Shown piece after piece: positions 47,290-59,534 of a DNA stretch of 64,000 nucleotides (positions within the stretch are counted from its first letter, which is position 1; each line of letters starts with the position of its first letter). The position numbers and the translations under genes were made by a program. Source of the stretch: Sequoia sempervirens (lineage: Eukaryota; Streptophyta; Pinopsida; Cupressales; Cupressaceae); the NCBI GenBank assembly GCA_007258455.2, contig VDFB02296855.1, positions 153,826 to 217,825 of the forward strand. The letters run 5' to 3'. The notes below the pieces were generated by a model. It made no database searches and was not told the DNA's origin. It was given only the letters and a program-made list of their open reading frames with translations.

Positions 47290-49050
47290 GTTCCTCTGCA
47301 ACTTTTGATATAGTCATGGTGAAACCCTCAACTTCTAGAAGACAGGCCATAGTTTCAAGCCAACAAGCTTGTTATGCCAATATTTTTTGGCAAAAGTCTT
47401 TCACCAACGCTTTAGCTATAGAGGAATGACCTTTCGAGTATTGCAAGAAGGTGATTGTGGATAAGCTTGTGAAAAGAGAAGTAGTACAAGACAGCGCTGA
47501 TAATATTTTTGATCCTTAGCTATCAGTCAATCCTAAAAGCCTCAAGGAAGGCATGTTTCAAAGGAAGGAAAAGTATGGGACATTTGAGACCTTTGCACTT
47601 TGGTTATGGGATTGCAGCTTGTTGTAGCTCATGTTGTCTATTGTACATCTATGCCCTGAATTAGTTGATGCATGTGCCAAGAAATTTTATGAGGTAATAG
47701 GGGTTATCCAAAGTAGCAAGGTTAGAGTTACCATATTTTCTCAAGCCATACGAGATATTGTATGTATCCCTATGGCCTAGGATTCAGAGTTGTTCAATGA
47801 AGAAAAGATGGATCTTTTTGGGAAAGAAAAGTCCAAAAGAACAAACTTTTATGAAGAAGAAACCAAGGAATGATTGGAGAGAGGCCATGTTCCTTTCCCT
47901 CTATCATATGATATTTTTAAGAGGGATGTACTCAGTCGGTATTTTTAATGCTGGCTTGGGTGTTTGGTCTTGACAATGATGCCCAATTTCTTCCTTTTTA
48001 GTTTAGCCTGGTTTTTGAGTTAAAGGGAAAAGATCTAGAGGAATTATGATTTTGCTAAGGTAATAGCTGGGAACATGTTGGACCAACTTAAAAATTACAG
48101 GACTGATTCTAAATTTAGGTACCCTTCCTTCTTGGCTCATTTAATTTTGCATCAAAACTTTGAATATTTTGGGAAAAATGTGCCAGTGTTTAGGCTAAAT
48201 AAAAGGAATTGTCTTCAGTTGGTTTCTATCTGGACCCATCTAATTTCTAAAATAGGGGATTATTATGGATTTTTGGATTACTTTTTGAGGCATGTACTCC
48301 AATAATTGTTACTCCATCCTACATGACATTTCTCTCTTAAGGTTTTCTAATGGATGAGAATCTTGCAAAACCTAGTGGACTACTTCTTGGATGCATATTT
48401 TACATTTTTTATATTTCATGGTTTTCCCAATGAGTCTTTTTGACTCCCTAGGTTTGTTGCAGACAATTTTTTTGTGGTAGAAGCATTCTGCTAGTTGACT
48501 ATTGTTAACAAAATCTACAGTGCAGGGAGAAACAAGACAAGGTTGTATATGGTTCCCCTCAATATTGCTAACAATCAGGTATCTCTTACGAAGTGATTTT
48601 GTGAAGAGGAACTCAAGAATCTATTGGAAATGTTGGGCCTAGTCATCCTTTGTTATAAATGGGATTATAATCCAAGCCGGATTTATAGCATGAAGCATGA
48701 GGAGTGGGAATACTTTGAAAGGAGGAAGAACGTGACTCAATAAAGTGTGCAAGTATATATCAATTTGAAACATATTCCTTTCAAGCGACCAGAATGACTA
48801 AGTTTTTATATGCCAAAGGTCCAATATGATAGGAACCTTCCAATAAATAAATCCATCAACACACAACTAAAGAAGAGGGGATGGTTAGAGAGGAAGAAGG
48901 ATGATTTTTAGAGGTTACGACAAGAGTTGCATTGTCCCAACCTTCTTGTCAAACAATTCCCACAAGACAAAGAGTTTGATTATTTCTATGATAAAGAGGC
49001 TAGCTCCAATAACAGTAATCTAGAAACCAGCCATGAAATTGATGTGGAAC
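47290..49050 (+). pseudogene. Extra sense ORF of the Tat-like element, N-terminal region
   Basis: Protein-like sequence in interrupted frames that follow one another with few stops: KKVIVDKLVKREVVQDSADNI (about 47450), GMFQRKEKYGTFETFALWLWD (47550), SIVHLCPELVDACAKKFYEVI (47640), FRYPSFLAHLILHQNFEYFG (48110), FLDAYFTFFIFHGFPNESF (48385), VPLNIANNQVSL (48555), YNPSRIYSMKHEEWEYFE (48670), KEFDYFYDKEA (48970). It looks like one decayed helical protein of about 580 residues. I do not recognise the family. It lies between the antisense ORF and the proline-rich region at 49320. Confidence 0.5.
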
Positions 49051-49319
49051 AAGTTCCATGATGGAACCATCAACCTCAAGAATTTGGTTATTGAAAAGAT
49101 TTGAACCAAAAGGATTTGTGGGCTCCATCTGCCTCCAGTTCCTAGAGTAAAGGAAAAAAAACCCGATGGTCCATAAGAGCATCATCTATTGTGGTCATTG
49201 AGGGTCAATTTTTGGAGGGATCGGTGGTTAGAAGAACATAGCACATCAGCTCTGGTCAGGAAAAGAGAAGGCGACTTGAAGGGCTAGACATATCCAAAAA
49301 TTTAGCTTGAGGAGAAGAA

Positions 49320-51330
49320 GTGGACTCTGTGTTCCAGGATGTGTCAACCACCACATTTCAGATAAGTTTTACTCCTCCTTCTCTTCCTATTTATACAATT
49401 TTTATCACCCCCTCTCCTCTTTTGGGAAGGAATTCTCCATCCATGGACCCTAATTTAATAATCCTAAATGCACCTTTCCTTGTTCAAAATGAAATTCCTG
49501 AGATTACCCTACACTCTGAATGATTAGCGTTTATTTCAGCTGTTGTTGACTCTATATTCACCCTATCAAAGGCCCCCTTTGAAAGAGCTGAAGCATCAAC
49601 TTTAACCCCCACTCTCGATCTGAAAACTTCTAAACAAACACCTTTCCACCCACTAATGTCTTTGTTTACCTCCATTGGAAAATCCCCTGCTCATTCTTAC
49701 CTGGTTGTACCACCCTTTTCCATGATAACGCTTTTTCCTATCCCCATACCCATACATCTGAAGTCTCCCCTTCATTTACCCTTTTTCAGTTTACCTTATG
49801 GTTCCCCTATTGTAGCACAAAACATCGATGTTCCTCAAACTCTCCAAGATCGTTTCAATGCAACAAGATGGCCCAACAAAATGCTAAACAAATGAAAATT
49901 ATGAAAAATTATCATGAGTTACCTACTAATAAGAAGATTGAGGCTTGTTACAATGAGAAGAAGAATTCTCTTTTGATCAACACCATGACTCTTCTCATGG
50001 AAAAGCCTGAAGGATAGATGCAGCTGGAGGATTACAACATTTGGACGGCAGGCCTAGATCTAACTGAAATGCATCCACATGACAATGTGATCTTAGCTAA
50101 GACCACCCAGCAGGTGGTATACTCAGACTATGAAAAGTTGGGTAGAAAGTTTAAAAAGCACGAGACAAAGTTGGTAAATGTAAGGGAAATAGTGGGAGGA
50201 CTTCAAACGGAGCTCAAAGCTAAGGATGTTGAGTTGGCCCACATAATGCAAGTTCCGAGTAAGCAAGGGGAAGACTCAAGATTGCTTGGAGAAGTGCAAA
50301 GCCAGTAGGTTCGGCTACAAGCTAAAATTGAAAAGTTAAAAGCTGATCTCACCACCCAATAGTAGACTACTTCAGGGTACATAAGTACTCAGGAAAATTT
50401 ATAGAATGAGTTGAGTAATGTCTGATCTTAGTTTTTTGATGCTAGTAGAAAGGTATAGGAGGACATAGAAAAATTGAAGCTAGAAAACTAAGAAGCCATG
50501 TCCACATTCTAGGCTCATGATTTAAAGGTAGGAAGAGTAAGCTCCAAACTAGTGGACGCCCTCAAAGAGAAGGGTAAAATAGAGGAAAATGCAAAGGAAA
50601 AGGAGACTCAACTCAATCAAGAGGTGGTTGTTGCTCGAGAAACCGGGTCTCTCTCGCTATTGAAAAGACTGGTATCTTCACATTGGGAGCATATTGCAGT
50701 TGTGGTTCTTGTTCTTAGGGCTATTTTTCAATTCTTGAAGGATGTCCAAGAAATAAATGAGAAAATTGGCTCAATGGTCGATCATGTTTTGCAGAAGTGT
50801 GACTCTCGAGTGGTGGAGTCACAAAGTTTCATTTCCAAACTTTGTGTGGCTTCTGATGAAGTTTTAATGGATGTTGGAATTGCTAACAGAAGAACCGCCT
50901 ACATCAAAGCCAATGAAATCGTCAACAACCAGAAAGTTGCTAACAATCTTGTAAAGATTTCCAGATAATGTTGGCAAGAAGAGTTGAGGAGATTAAAAGT
51001 GACTTTAATGTTTTGATCAACTACAAATTACCTCCCATGTTTTCCCTAGAAGGGAATGTGCAGACTATGGAGAAAATTACAAAGGCTATCAAATACAAAA
51101 ACTAGACTGCTAATAAGCTTCCAAGTTTGAGTATAGTATGCATGGCTAATGAGGTTGAGCACGAGATTTTCCACCTTTCTCGCCTTTATCATTACCTTGG
51201 AGTGGTTATTGCCAGATGGGGGCTCATGTCTTTCAAATAATTTTTCCAGCTTGATCAAGCCTATAGGCTCATCTGTAATATGTCCTTACCCACTGAGGAA
51301 GAATGGCAGATGCAACATTCCTCCTTCTTC
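49320..51330 (+). pseudogene. Extra sense ORF of the Tat-like element, Pro-rich and coiled-coil region
   Basis: Likely continuation of the frame at 47290. 49320-49895 is a Pro/Ser-rich, probably disordered linker. 50018-50308 (YSDYEKLGRKFKKHETKL and following) and 50320-50640 have heptad-like Lys/Glu/Leu patterns suggesting a long coiled coil. 50552-50968 adds ISKLCVASDEVLMDVG. A few single stops and shifts interrupt it. The 3' LTR begins about 70 bases after its end. Function unknown; a Gag-like or envelope-position protein are both possible. Confidence 0.5.
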
Positions 51331-51400
51331 GAACTTCAGGAATTTCTAGAGAGTTGGGTTCTTACCTCCGTGAGCAAAGGCCCCTATGAGTCACTAGAAC

Positions 51401-52875
51401 TATGAAGTGGTTTTTCCACATTGCCCTAGTCTTCTAGTTTTTGGCTTCACTTTTATATTTTGCGGAATTGTTCGGTATAAGGTAAGGTCTGTAAGGAAGA
51501 TGGGAAATGTGCCATAGGGTGGCTGTACATTTTTCTTTCCGGAGGAGCTCCCAAGTCATGTGTCGGGACAGTGGAGGTTTGCTACAAAAAAATTCTTCGA
51601 AAAGCATAAGTTTATGACCGAGTGATGTGTCATCTCTATAGAAGGAGGACTATATCTTTTAAAGAAACATCTTTAAAGATTGATGAAACTTGTTGATTTA
51701 TCTTTTCTTGTTTCTTGGGATGGAAGCTTCCAGTCAATGCTTCAAGATGATGTGCTCAGTTAGTAAGAATTAATTGTTGAAATATCATTTTTAAGATTTG
51801 ATTGGGTATTGCTCTCTACTTGTAAAAAATATCTAAAAGACATTTATGCAATAGCTGAAAGTTAATTCAAAGATCTTTTGCGGCCTAACCAAGGGCTTAA
51901 AAATTAGATTATGAGCTATCATGTATCAACATCTAGTAGCATTTACGTTTGGGCTGAGGCGGTGGTTCTTTCTCTAACAGCCATATAAGGAAGGTGATGA
52001 CACCAGAAAAGGATGATTTTTTAGAAAAAAGGATTTTTCTAGGAGGAATTGTTTTCTTTGTAGAAGGAATTGTTTCCTTTTTAGTTTTCTTAAAGTTTCA
52101 AGAACTATATTTCAAAAGCAAGTTATAGAACTACTATATTCTGGAAAATTATATCTATTAAGGTTTAAACTATTGTCGGATTGGCATCCGACCTTTGTTT
52201 CAAAGTTCATTTTTAATTAAAGCATGAACTATTATGGGGAATTTATTGAAACTGTGCATGTATGGCCTTTTTCAAGCTTTCTTTCTTTATATCATCATTT
52301 TAAATGAAATACTATGTCTTGCAAGCTATATTCGGGTAGTTTAAATAGCAGAATTCTATGCTTTATGCTTGTACTGTGAAATAGCAATTTTGGGAGAAAT
52401 TAGACTATGTCATTAGAATTTTCTGTTATCTTTGGAGTTATTATTTTTCTATGCTATGTTGTATTGGGAAACAGAGTTCTTATAATTTTTGAAATATTAT
52501 TCTTTAACTCTAAGAAATCTTTATGTTTGATCGGACCTCAATGAACACTACCTGCCAAAAGATTTGAAAGTCTATATTATGCTTGAAGTTATCCTTTTTT
52601 GTTCATTCTCTTTCCAACAATGAGGGGTTCTGGCATTATGTGTCCTTTATATCAATCATAGGAATAATTTGAGTTTGAAATTTTGTAAAAGCTTTGGTGT
52701 ATCGCCTTTTATGTTTTATATTTACATTTTATCTTTCTCCCTTATCTCAAAACCCCAAAAGAAGAGTTCCATCTTTCTATAAAAAACCCAGATGTATTCA
52801 ATGAGATGCAATTTTTCCCCCACTTGCTAAATTTCCCATAAGACTGTCGAAGAGCACAACCTTTGATGATTAACA
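51401..52875 (+). repeat. 3' LTR of the Tat-like element
   Basis: Aligns with 38514-40008. Its first base pair is TA instead of TG. It ends GATGATTAACA. It lacks some 20 bases present in the 5' LTR near 38655-38675. The expected polypurine tract upstream is not obvious. Confidence 0.85.
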
Positions 52876-53199
52876 TATAGCATACACCAAATCTTCACCA
52901 ACCACCACCTTGTGTCTATCCAAAGCCAATTGTAGATAACGAAGGCTCCTCATTTCCAAAGTGCTCCATTCTTCTTTTGCTACAAGGTGTGTAAATCTTA
53001 ATATCCCCTTCGTCTTCTAAAGAATATTGATGTTGCAGATAGATAAGGACTCTTATGATTATGGAATTCAACTTTTATTAGACTTCCATTATTTAATGAA
53101 TGCCTTGTAAGCCTGTAACTAAATTATTCAAATTATTTTTCATTGAGAGACTTAACATCAAGCTCATGCTTTCCAAACTAAGAGCATATTGCCTAAACT

Positions 53200-53713
53200 T
53201 TCATGATTTATGATTTCTTGTAAATTAGGAAAGGCTTTTAGTTCATCATTATTTTCCATTATAGTTAACTCTACTTTCTAGCACCCCATATTTGCTAAAT
53301 AATTTGCAAGCTTGTTCCCCTCACAATATGTGTGTTAGATCTAGAATAGTTTAAACTCATCCATTAGTTTCCACACCTTTTCTAAAATATACCTTAGATT
53401 CCAATTATGGCATTTTCTTTCCTTACACATGTTTACAATTACTAGTGAATCTCCTTTAATGTGAATATTATTGATTTGAAGTTGTCTTGCTAACCACAGA
53501 CCATAAAGAATGGCCATTGACTCTACCATATTGTTGGTTCCTAGAGGTATATGAATTGATCTCTAGAGAAATTTTTAGTTTTCCCCAAGAGTCTCTAATG
53601 CAAACACCCACCCCTGAAGAAAATGGATTCCCTTTGGATGCACCATCAAAATTAAGTTTGAAAAATCCTATCAGTGGTGGGTACCATTTGATTAGACTTC
53701 TATTCACCTTCAA
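53200..53713 (-). pseudogene. LINE RNase H domain
   Basis: Minus strand: LNFDGASKGNPFSSGVGVCIRD (catalytic Asp, 53660), MVESMAILYGLWLA (catalytic Glu, 53529), IKGDSLVIVNM (Asp, 53450) and RGNKLANYLANMG (53310), the complete set of landmarks of the plant RVT_3-type RNase H at the C-terminus of L1-like ORF2. Broken by frame changes between the first two blocks. Confidence 0.85.
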
Positions 53714-53899
53714 TTTAGAAGGAAACTTTATACTCCCTTTGAAAGGAAGATTAATACCTTTCCAACCCTTAAGAATATTTTGGTCCCATAAGGTAAACTA
53801 AGAGCTAACATTCTTTCGATCCTGTACACATGCATTGACTACTTCTACAACTGATTTTTCAATTGCTACATGGATAGAGTGATTAGATGCTGAAAATTT

Positions 53900-56573
53900 T
53901 CTAAAGATGCACTTGTTTTGTTCCCATCAAATGGACCATACGATAGCAGCTAGAATTAGATTGCAAATACAAACAAAAAATGAAGACTTATATAGTATTG
54001 TACATGAAGAAAAAAGATCACATATTGAGTTTGGAAATGGAGTATAGAGACTCATCTTTCACATGACAAATTCCCAACAACTTTGAGAAAATGAACATTG
54101 TAGAAATAGATTATCAGTATTTTCCAATTACTTTCCACACAAAACACAATTAAAAGGATCTACTATACCCATTTTTACAAGATGATCACTTGTGAGTACT
54201 CTTTTCCTTAGCACAAGCCATACAAAACTCCCTGCCATTGGTAACACCATATTGTTCCAGCAAAAGCAATATTCTCTCTAAGACTACAACTGGATATCCT
54301 TGTTAAGGACCGTATTATAACCCTATTTGACTGAATAATTTCCATCTTTCATAGGAGCCCATATAATACGAATCCACCTTTGTTGATAAGATGATTGTTC
54401 TTGTTGTTAGAGCCTAATGGAGATAGTTCTTTTCTTCATTAGATAATGGAGAATTTGAAAAATCTTTCCATATTACCCTTCCTAAAGAGATCTCTACTGC
54501 ACATACATAATCAATTGACTTGGAACCCCATGAAGAAGGCAGAATTGGAATGACTACTTGGAGATCTTGACAATTTCTCAATGGTAGATGGCCATTCAAA
54601 GAGTCATCCCAAAAATTCACTTCTTCCCCATTATTAACCGCCCTAGAAATATAATCTATGATTAGTTTTTTACATGATAACATAAAATTCCACATAGCAA
54701 ATCCTGTAGGTGGGTTAGAAACTGTGAGAATTCTTGAAAGGCTTTCATTATCAAGATACTTTTCTAGCATGAGTGTGCACCATTTGGAATCAGGATTTAG
54801 TATACATCTGCCAAATCAATTTCCCCTCAAAATCCATATTACGTTTTGAGATATCATGCAAAGCTACTCCACCTTTATATTTTTCTGACGACATAGAGTC
54901 CAAAGAGATCAAAGGAAATTTTTTAACATCATTCATGTTTCCTTTCCATAAAAAATCATTGATCACTTTCTCTATTTGATCAATTACCTGATCTAGGTTC
55001 CTTATGGACTAAGATAAAATAATTGGGAATGATGATAATATAGATTTTATTAAAATAATTCGCCTTGATAAAGACAACATCGAGCTTTCCAAGCATAAAC
55101 TTTCAGTTTAATTATTTTTATAACATTAGCCCAAAAGTATGGTTGTTATCACCCATAAAGAAAGGAATACCCAAATACTTACAAGGTAGGCTTGCCTCTT
55201 GAAAACCTAGAAACTATATAATACTTCTTTTTAAGCCTACTTTAGAACTAAAGACATACACTTTTGAATTTTGAGCATTTATCTTCCGTCCTTAAAACTC
55301 AGAATAATTATCCAAAACACATTTAATCTTCTTGGATTCATCAACATTTTCCTTTCCATACAACAAAGTATCATCCACAAAAACATTGTGTGTAACCGAC
55401 AAACTAGTTTGTAGAATGCCCATCCCTTGCCATAAGCCCTCATTGTGCTTCTATTTTATTGTCATGCTTAGAGATTCTTCCATAATTATAGAAAGAAAAG
55501 GGGAGAGTGGATCACCTTTACTTACACCTTGTGTGGCTCTAAAGAACCCCATAGGAGAACCATTAATTAATATAGAAAAGAATTCTCCTGATAAGCAAGA
55601 TAAAATCCATTTGCACCACTTGTCTAAAAACCCAAACTTGCTCAAAACTTCGAGGAGAAAATTCCAATCAAACATATCATATGCTTTCATATGTCTAACT
55701 TTACAATAAATGATGGAAGATGATTGGTTTTAATAGAAAAAAGAACAACATGTGCTACCAGAGCCCCTTCTACTATTTCTCTACCTGACACAAAACCACC
55801 TTGCTCTTGTGAGATAATTTTTAGAATTAAATGTCGCAACCTCTAATAAATTTCCTTGGTGAAAATTTTATAAACTGTGTTACATAGAGAAATAGGCCTA
55901 AATTAGCAAAAGTTTTAGGCTCTTTTGTCTTTGAAAATAGAGCAATATTTGTAACATTAAAGTGCTTCAATATCCTTCCTCGATTTCCTTGATTCCTCCA
56001 AGGCTAAGAGAAAATAAAAATCCACAACATCCCAACATTTTTGAAGAAAAAGGAGTAAAACCATCAGGGCCTGGGGCCTTATCCGGTGCAAGAGAAAAAA
56101 TCACCATTCTCAATTCTTCCAATGAAAAAGGCTTCATTATTTCAGCATTGTCTACATGAGAGATAAGAGTTGGTATTGCTGCCAACAATTATCTTGCCTC
56201 CCTTGTGTAGAAGTAGAGTTAAGAGGAGCAAGCAATTGCTTAAAAAACTTTACACCTTCTTTTTGAATTTCATTGCACTTGTCAATTGTTTACTTGATTC
56301 TATATCCTAAACTGAAAAGATGGTTTTTGCTGCTCTTTTTTGTTGGGTTGATGCATGGAAATTTTTTGTGTTGCGGTCTCCTTCTCTCAACCATAATTCT
56401 CTTGACTTCTGATGCCAATAGATTTCCTCTCTTTTCCCCATTTCTTCCCAAATTAATTGCATATTTTTATGCTTTACATATGGATTGGAATCCATTCCAT
56501 TATGAATAATATGTTCATGGACTTCAGCTACTACTTCATTTTTTTGTTCAAAAACATTTTTAAAAACTTGCAT
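53900..56573 (-). pseudogene. LINE reverse transcriptase and zinc finger
   Basis: Makes DNA from element RNA at the target site. Minus strand in order: WLREGDRNTKNFHASTQQKR (56573-56307), SLAPDKAPGPDGFTPF (56090), KAYDMFDWNFLLEVL with GFFRATQGVSKGDPLSPFLS (55690-55451), then decayed RT to about 55000. 54770-54414 encodes a WNFMLSCKKLI...NFWDDSLNG block. At about 54280-54080 there is a zf-RVT-like stretch (RVLTSDHLVKMG, FNCVLCGK, CSFSQSCWEF). The catalytic YADD-like box (expected near 55380) is changed. Inactive. Confidence 0.88.
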
Positions 56574-56666
56574 ATTCCAGGTTTTGATCTACCCCTTGAT
56601 AAATTGCAATTTCTTAAATAATTGAAACATTTTAGTTCCCCTTTGATACGGTGCACTCACCCACAA

Positions 56667-56936
56667 TTATCTGAGCAAGGGCAAGAATAGTGGATGTCTA
56701 AACCACATTTTCTCAAATTTGAAGGAAGGCTTGTGCTGAGGGGACATATTCCCATTCTTTATCAATAACAAAATTGCATAATGGTCTAACCATAAAAATG
56801 GAAATATTTGTGAGGATAACATAAAATGTTCAAGAACCCAATTTGAAGAAATCAAGAACCTATCTAACCAAATGGCTATTTGTGAAAAATATCTTCTCTT
56901 ATTCATCCAAGTGAAACTATCTTTCTCTAGAAACAC
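56667..56936 (-). pseudogene. LINE endonuclease C-terminal fragment
   Basis: Minus strand: FTWMNKRR...IAIWLDRFLISSNWVLEHF and FPFLWLDHYAILL. This matches the end of the AP-type endonuclease of L1 elements, where FTW-N and SDH-P-L are usual; the SDH Ser is replaced by Leu. The N-terminal catalytic part is missing because the LINE is 5'-truncated at 56970. Confidence 0.8.
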
Positions 56937-56970
56937 ATCCCTTAGAGAATTATTCGCAATAAAATTATCT

Positions 56971-57420
56971 CAACCTCTATTATACTTGTCAGATGTGCCA
57001 CAAATTTTCTTCTTTGGTTTTACTAAAAATTAGAATATCATCCAAGTAAACAACAAAAAACTTATCCAAGAATTTCTTTAATACCTCATTCATCAATCTC
57101 ATAAAAGTTCCTAGTGCATTGGTCAATCCCAAAGGCATCAATAACCACTCATACAATCCTTCATTAGTCTTAAATGTAGTCTTTCATTCATCTCCTTATC
57201 TAATTTTGATCTGATGATACTCACTCTTGAGATCAATCTTTGTAAAATACTTTGCTCCACTCAAATAGTCCATTATGTCATCCATCCTTGGTAATTGGAA
57301 TCTATACTTGGCATTGATCTTATTGATTGCTCTTGAATCTATACACATTCTCCACTCTACATCTTTCTTTGGTGCAAGTACAATAGGTACCACACATGGG
57401 CTCAAACTTTCTCTGATCAA
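56971..57420 (-). pseudogene. pol: gypsy reverse transcriptase (upstream of LINE split)
   Basis: Minus strand: [26 protein letters not shown] (57400-57320), [17 protein letters not shown] (catalytic Asp; 57250-57196), then in another frame [13 protein letters not shown] and [10 protein letters not shown] (57045), the catalytic box. It stops at the LINE junction and resumes at about 37155. The Gly of FSKIDLxSGYHQI is Glu here. Confidence 0.9.
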
Positions 57421-57573
57421 TCATTTCCTCAACAACTCTTGTATCTTCTAGTTCAACTCTACATTCTCTATCAATGTCATTTTATGTGTTGCTTTCTTTG
57501 GAAAACTTTCTCTTGGTATAAGATCTATATGATGACTAATACTCTAGATAGGATGGATTCCCTTTGGTACATT

Positions 57574-58100
57574 TTATGACATGATATCTTCATACTCTAT
57601 TAACAATTCAGCTACCTCCTCACTCTTTGTATTAGATTTTTTTGCCTCTGGCTTACCCCTTGTCCTCAAAATCAATGCATAACACAAGTTCTCATGCCTC
57701 AATCCATCAAGAAACTTCCAAACATAGTCTAGTAGTGCAACAAAATTCAGTCTTTGCTCTTCCTCCAAAGGTATCAACTTGATTCTTTTTCGATTTGATG
57801 TCATAGTATTTCTTCTTTTTTCATGAATTAATTTCTTATCATCTTGCCATGGTCTTCCTAATAGTAAATGACATGCATACATAGGCATAATATCACACAA
57901 TACTTCATCTCTATATGGTCCAATATGAAATTTCACCAAACATTGTTCATTCACCAATATCTTATGCTCATCTTGAATCCATACTATCCTATAAGTGTTT
58001 GGATGTTTCAGTCTATTCAAATTCAACTTGGTTATTAGCTCTTCTGAAACTAGATTATTAGTGCTACCACTATCAATGATAACTTTACATGCCTTTCCTC
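57574..58100 (-). pseudogene. gypsy aspartic protease and linker
   Basis: Minus strand: CKVIIDSGSTNNLVSEE at about 58095-58045 is an intact Asp-Ser-Gly protease active site. Then FHIGPYRDEVLCDIMPMYACHLLLGRPWQ (57930-57850), with the LGRPWQ landmark. The open piece 58026-57574 (150 codons) continues as the linker to RT. One stop separates it from the gag end. Confidence 0.88.
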
Positions 58101-59500
58101 AAGAATTACATCTGGTTTTTAATAGGTCACTCCTCCTTTGTAGTGGTTCCTTAGTTACTTCCTCATGCATCAAATTTCTCCTCATCACCAATGATTCTCC
58201 TTTCTTAGGTTTCCCAACTGAATTAGGGGACCCAAGATGTTCTTCCTCCACACAATCTATTCTTTTAGTATGCTCAGGTTTCTTTTTGGTGCTTCCATGA
58301 TGACACACAAATGCTCTATGTCCTTCACCTCCATACTTGAAACAGGTTCCTTTGAATGGTCTTCTCTTAGATTTTCCTTCATCTCTCTCGTATCCATTAC
58401 TCTAGTAAGAATTATGACCTCCTCTGATATTGTGGTATAAATTTTTATATTCTCTTCCTCTATTATAATATCTAGCATCCTTTTCCTCACTCTGGTAGGG
58501 TTTTGGATCTTTTTTCTACTCCACATATGTTCTTCTTTCTTCAAACTAAGGTCCATTCTTCTGAAATCTTCCACTTGCACTTCTTTTCCTTTTTTCAAAC
58601 TTGTTATTTAGCTTCTCTTCAACCTTCAATGTAAATTGATATGGTTCTTCAACAAATGTCATCTTTACTAAGCTCAACTCTTCTTGAATGTTTGTTCTCA
58701 ATCCATTGATATATTTTCCAACTTTTTCTTTGCTTGCTTCACTATGACTAGTTCTAATTATCATCTTGTAGAATTATTTAGTATACTCCTTAACAAATCT
58801 TTCTTTCTATCTTAGGTTCCGCAATCTCTTCACCAATTCCAGTTCATAGTCGGTTGGGATGAATTGATTCTTTAACATTGTCACCATTTTGTCCCATTTG
58901 ATGATTCTTTATTTGCCTCTTTTGTTTCAATCTAACTAAACTTCTTTCCACCATAATGCAACATGACCTTTCAACTTTGTTTTTCACAAATATGACTCTT
59001 TTTTTATCTTTAATTTCTTCATATTCCAAGTATTTTTCCATTTCATTGATCCAATCAATTAATTCTTGAGTATTTAAATTTCTTAGGTAATTTTAAATTT
59101 CAACAATAGGTCACTTACCAATCTTTGAGATCACTTTCAACATCTTTACTTGATTTGATTCATCTTCTTCTTCGTTTAGGGCTTCTGCAATTTGATTCAC
59201 ATGTTCTACTTCATCATCACTTTCATCATTCTACCTTGGGTTTAGGCCTCACCTTTGATCTTCTTCAATAGCATCTAATCATACTCACATCTCGCACATC
59301 ATCTCCAACATCTCATCCTTCTTCTAGCAACATTCACCATAGTAGGCACTCTCCTTGGTGGTATATCTCCCCTCGAATTGGTGCAACTACCTCAATTCAT
59401 GAATTTGACTAGAAGGGTTTCAACTGCCTCACAAACGATGATCAGTTGAAAATGAATGTAGTCTGCCTCAATTTAGCAATCTATTCACCTCAAGGAATTC
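58101..59500 (-). pseudogene. gag: gypsy gag with altered zinc knuckle
   Basis: Minus strand, from about 59300 to 58101 in broken frames: EKYLEYEEIKDKKRVIFVK (59041-58980), KEKVGKYINGLRTNIQEEL (58730), VEEKLNNKFEKRKR (58610), then a nucleocapsid knuckle CFKYGGEGHRAFVCH (about 58350-58305) in which the second Cys is Tyr. After that comes a Lys-rich stretch to 58099. 59100-59500 holds decayed N-terminal Gag and leader. Confidence 0.75.
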
Positions 59501-59520
59501 CTTCAAGAATCAAACTTGTT

Positions 59521-59529
59521 GTGATACCA
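59521..59529 (-). promoter_or_regulatory. Primer binding site of the minus-strand gypsy element
   Basis: TGGTATCAC on the minus strand, five bases after the LTR end (GATTGCA-CCAAG). Initiator-tRNA-Met type, shortened similarity. Confidence 0.65.
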
Positions 59530-59534
59530 CTTGG

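Larger units (their letters stand above)
38514..52875 (+). mobile_element. Tat/Ogre-like Ty3/gypsy element with extra ORFs
   Basis: 14.4 kb with LTRs of about 1.5 kb and near-matching target duplication GATAG (38509-38513) / TATAG (52876-52880). Order: primer-site candidate, gag with zinc knuckle, protease, RT, RNase H, integrase, an antisense ORF, a long sense ORF, 3' LTR. The motif FGTINMVEKLKKTPAKMSL before the protease and the large space after integrase are typical of the Tat lineage. All frames are broken. It inserted into the LINE. Confidence 0.88.
37164..56970 (-). mobile_element. LINE (non-LTR retrotransposon), 5'-truncated, split by an LTR element
   Basis: The 3' end is marked by a T run at 37162-37172 (poly-A on the minus strand), the 5' end by the return to gypsy RT at 56971. 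The target duplication CAACCTCT is seen at about 37156-37163 and 56971-56978. ORF2 parts in order on the minus strand are endonuclease C-terminus, RT, zinc finger and RNase H. The endonuclease N-terminus and ORF1 are missing, the usual 5' truncation. Plant L1-type elements with a terminal RNase H have this layout. It lost continuity when 38514-52875 inserted. Confidence 0.88.
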
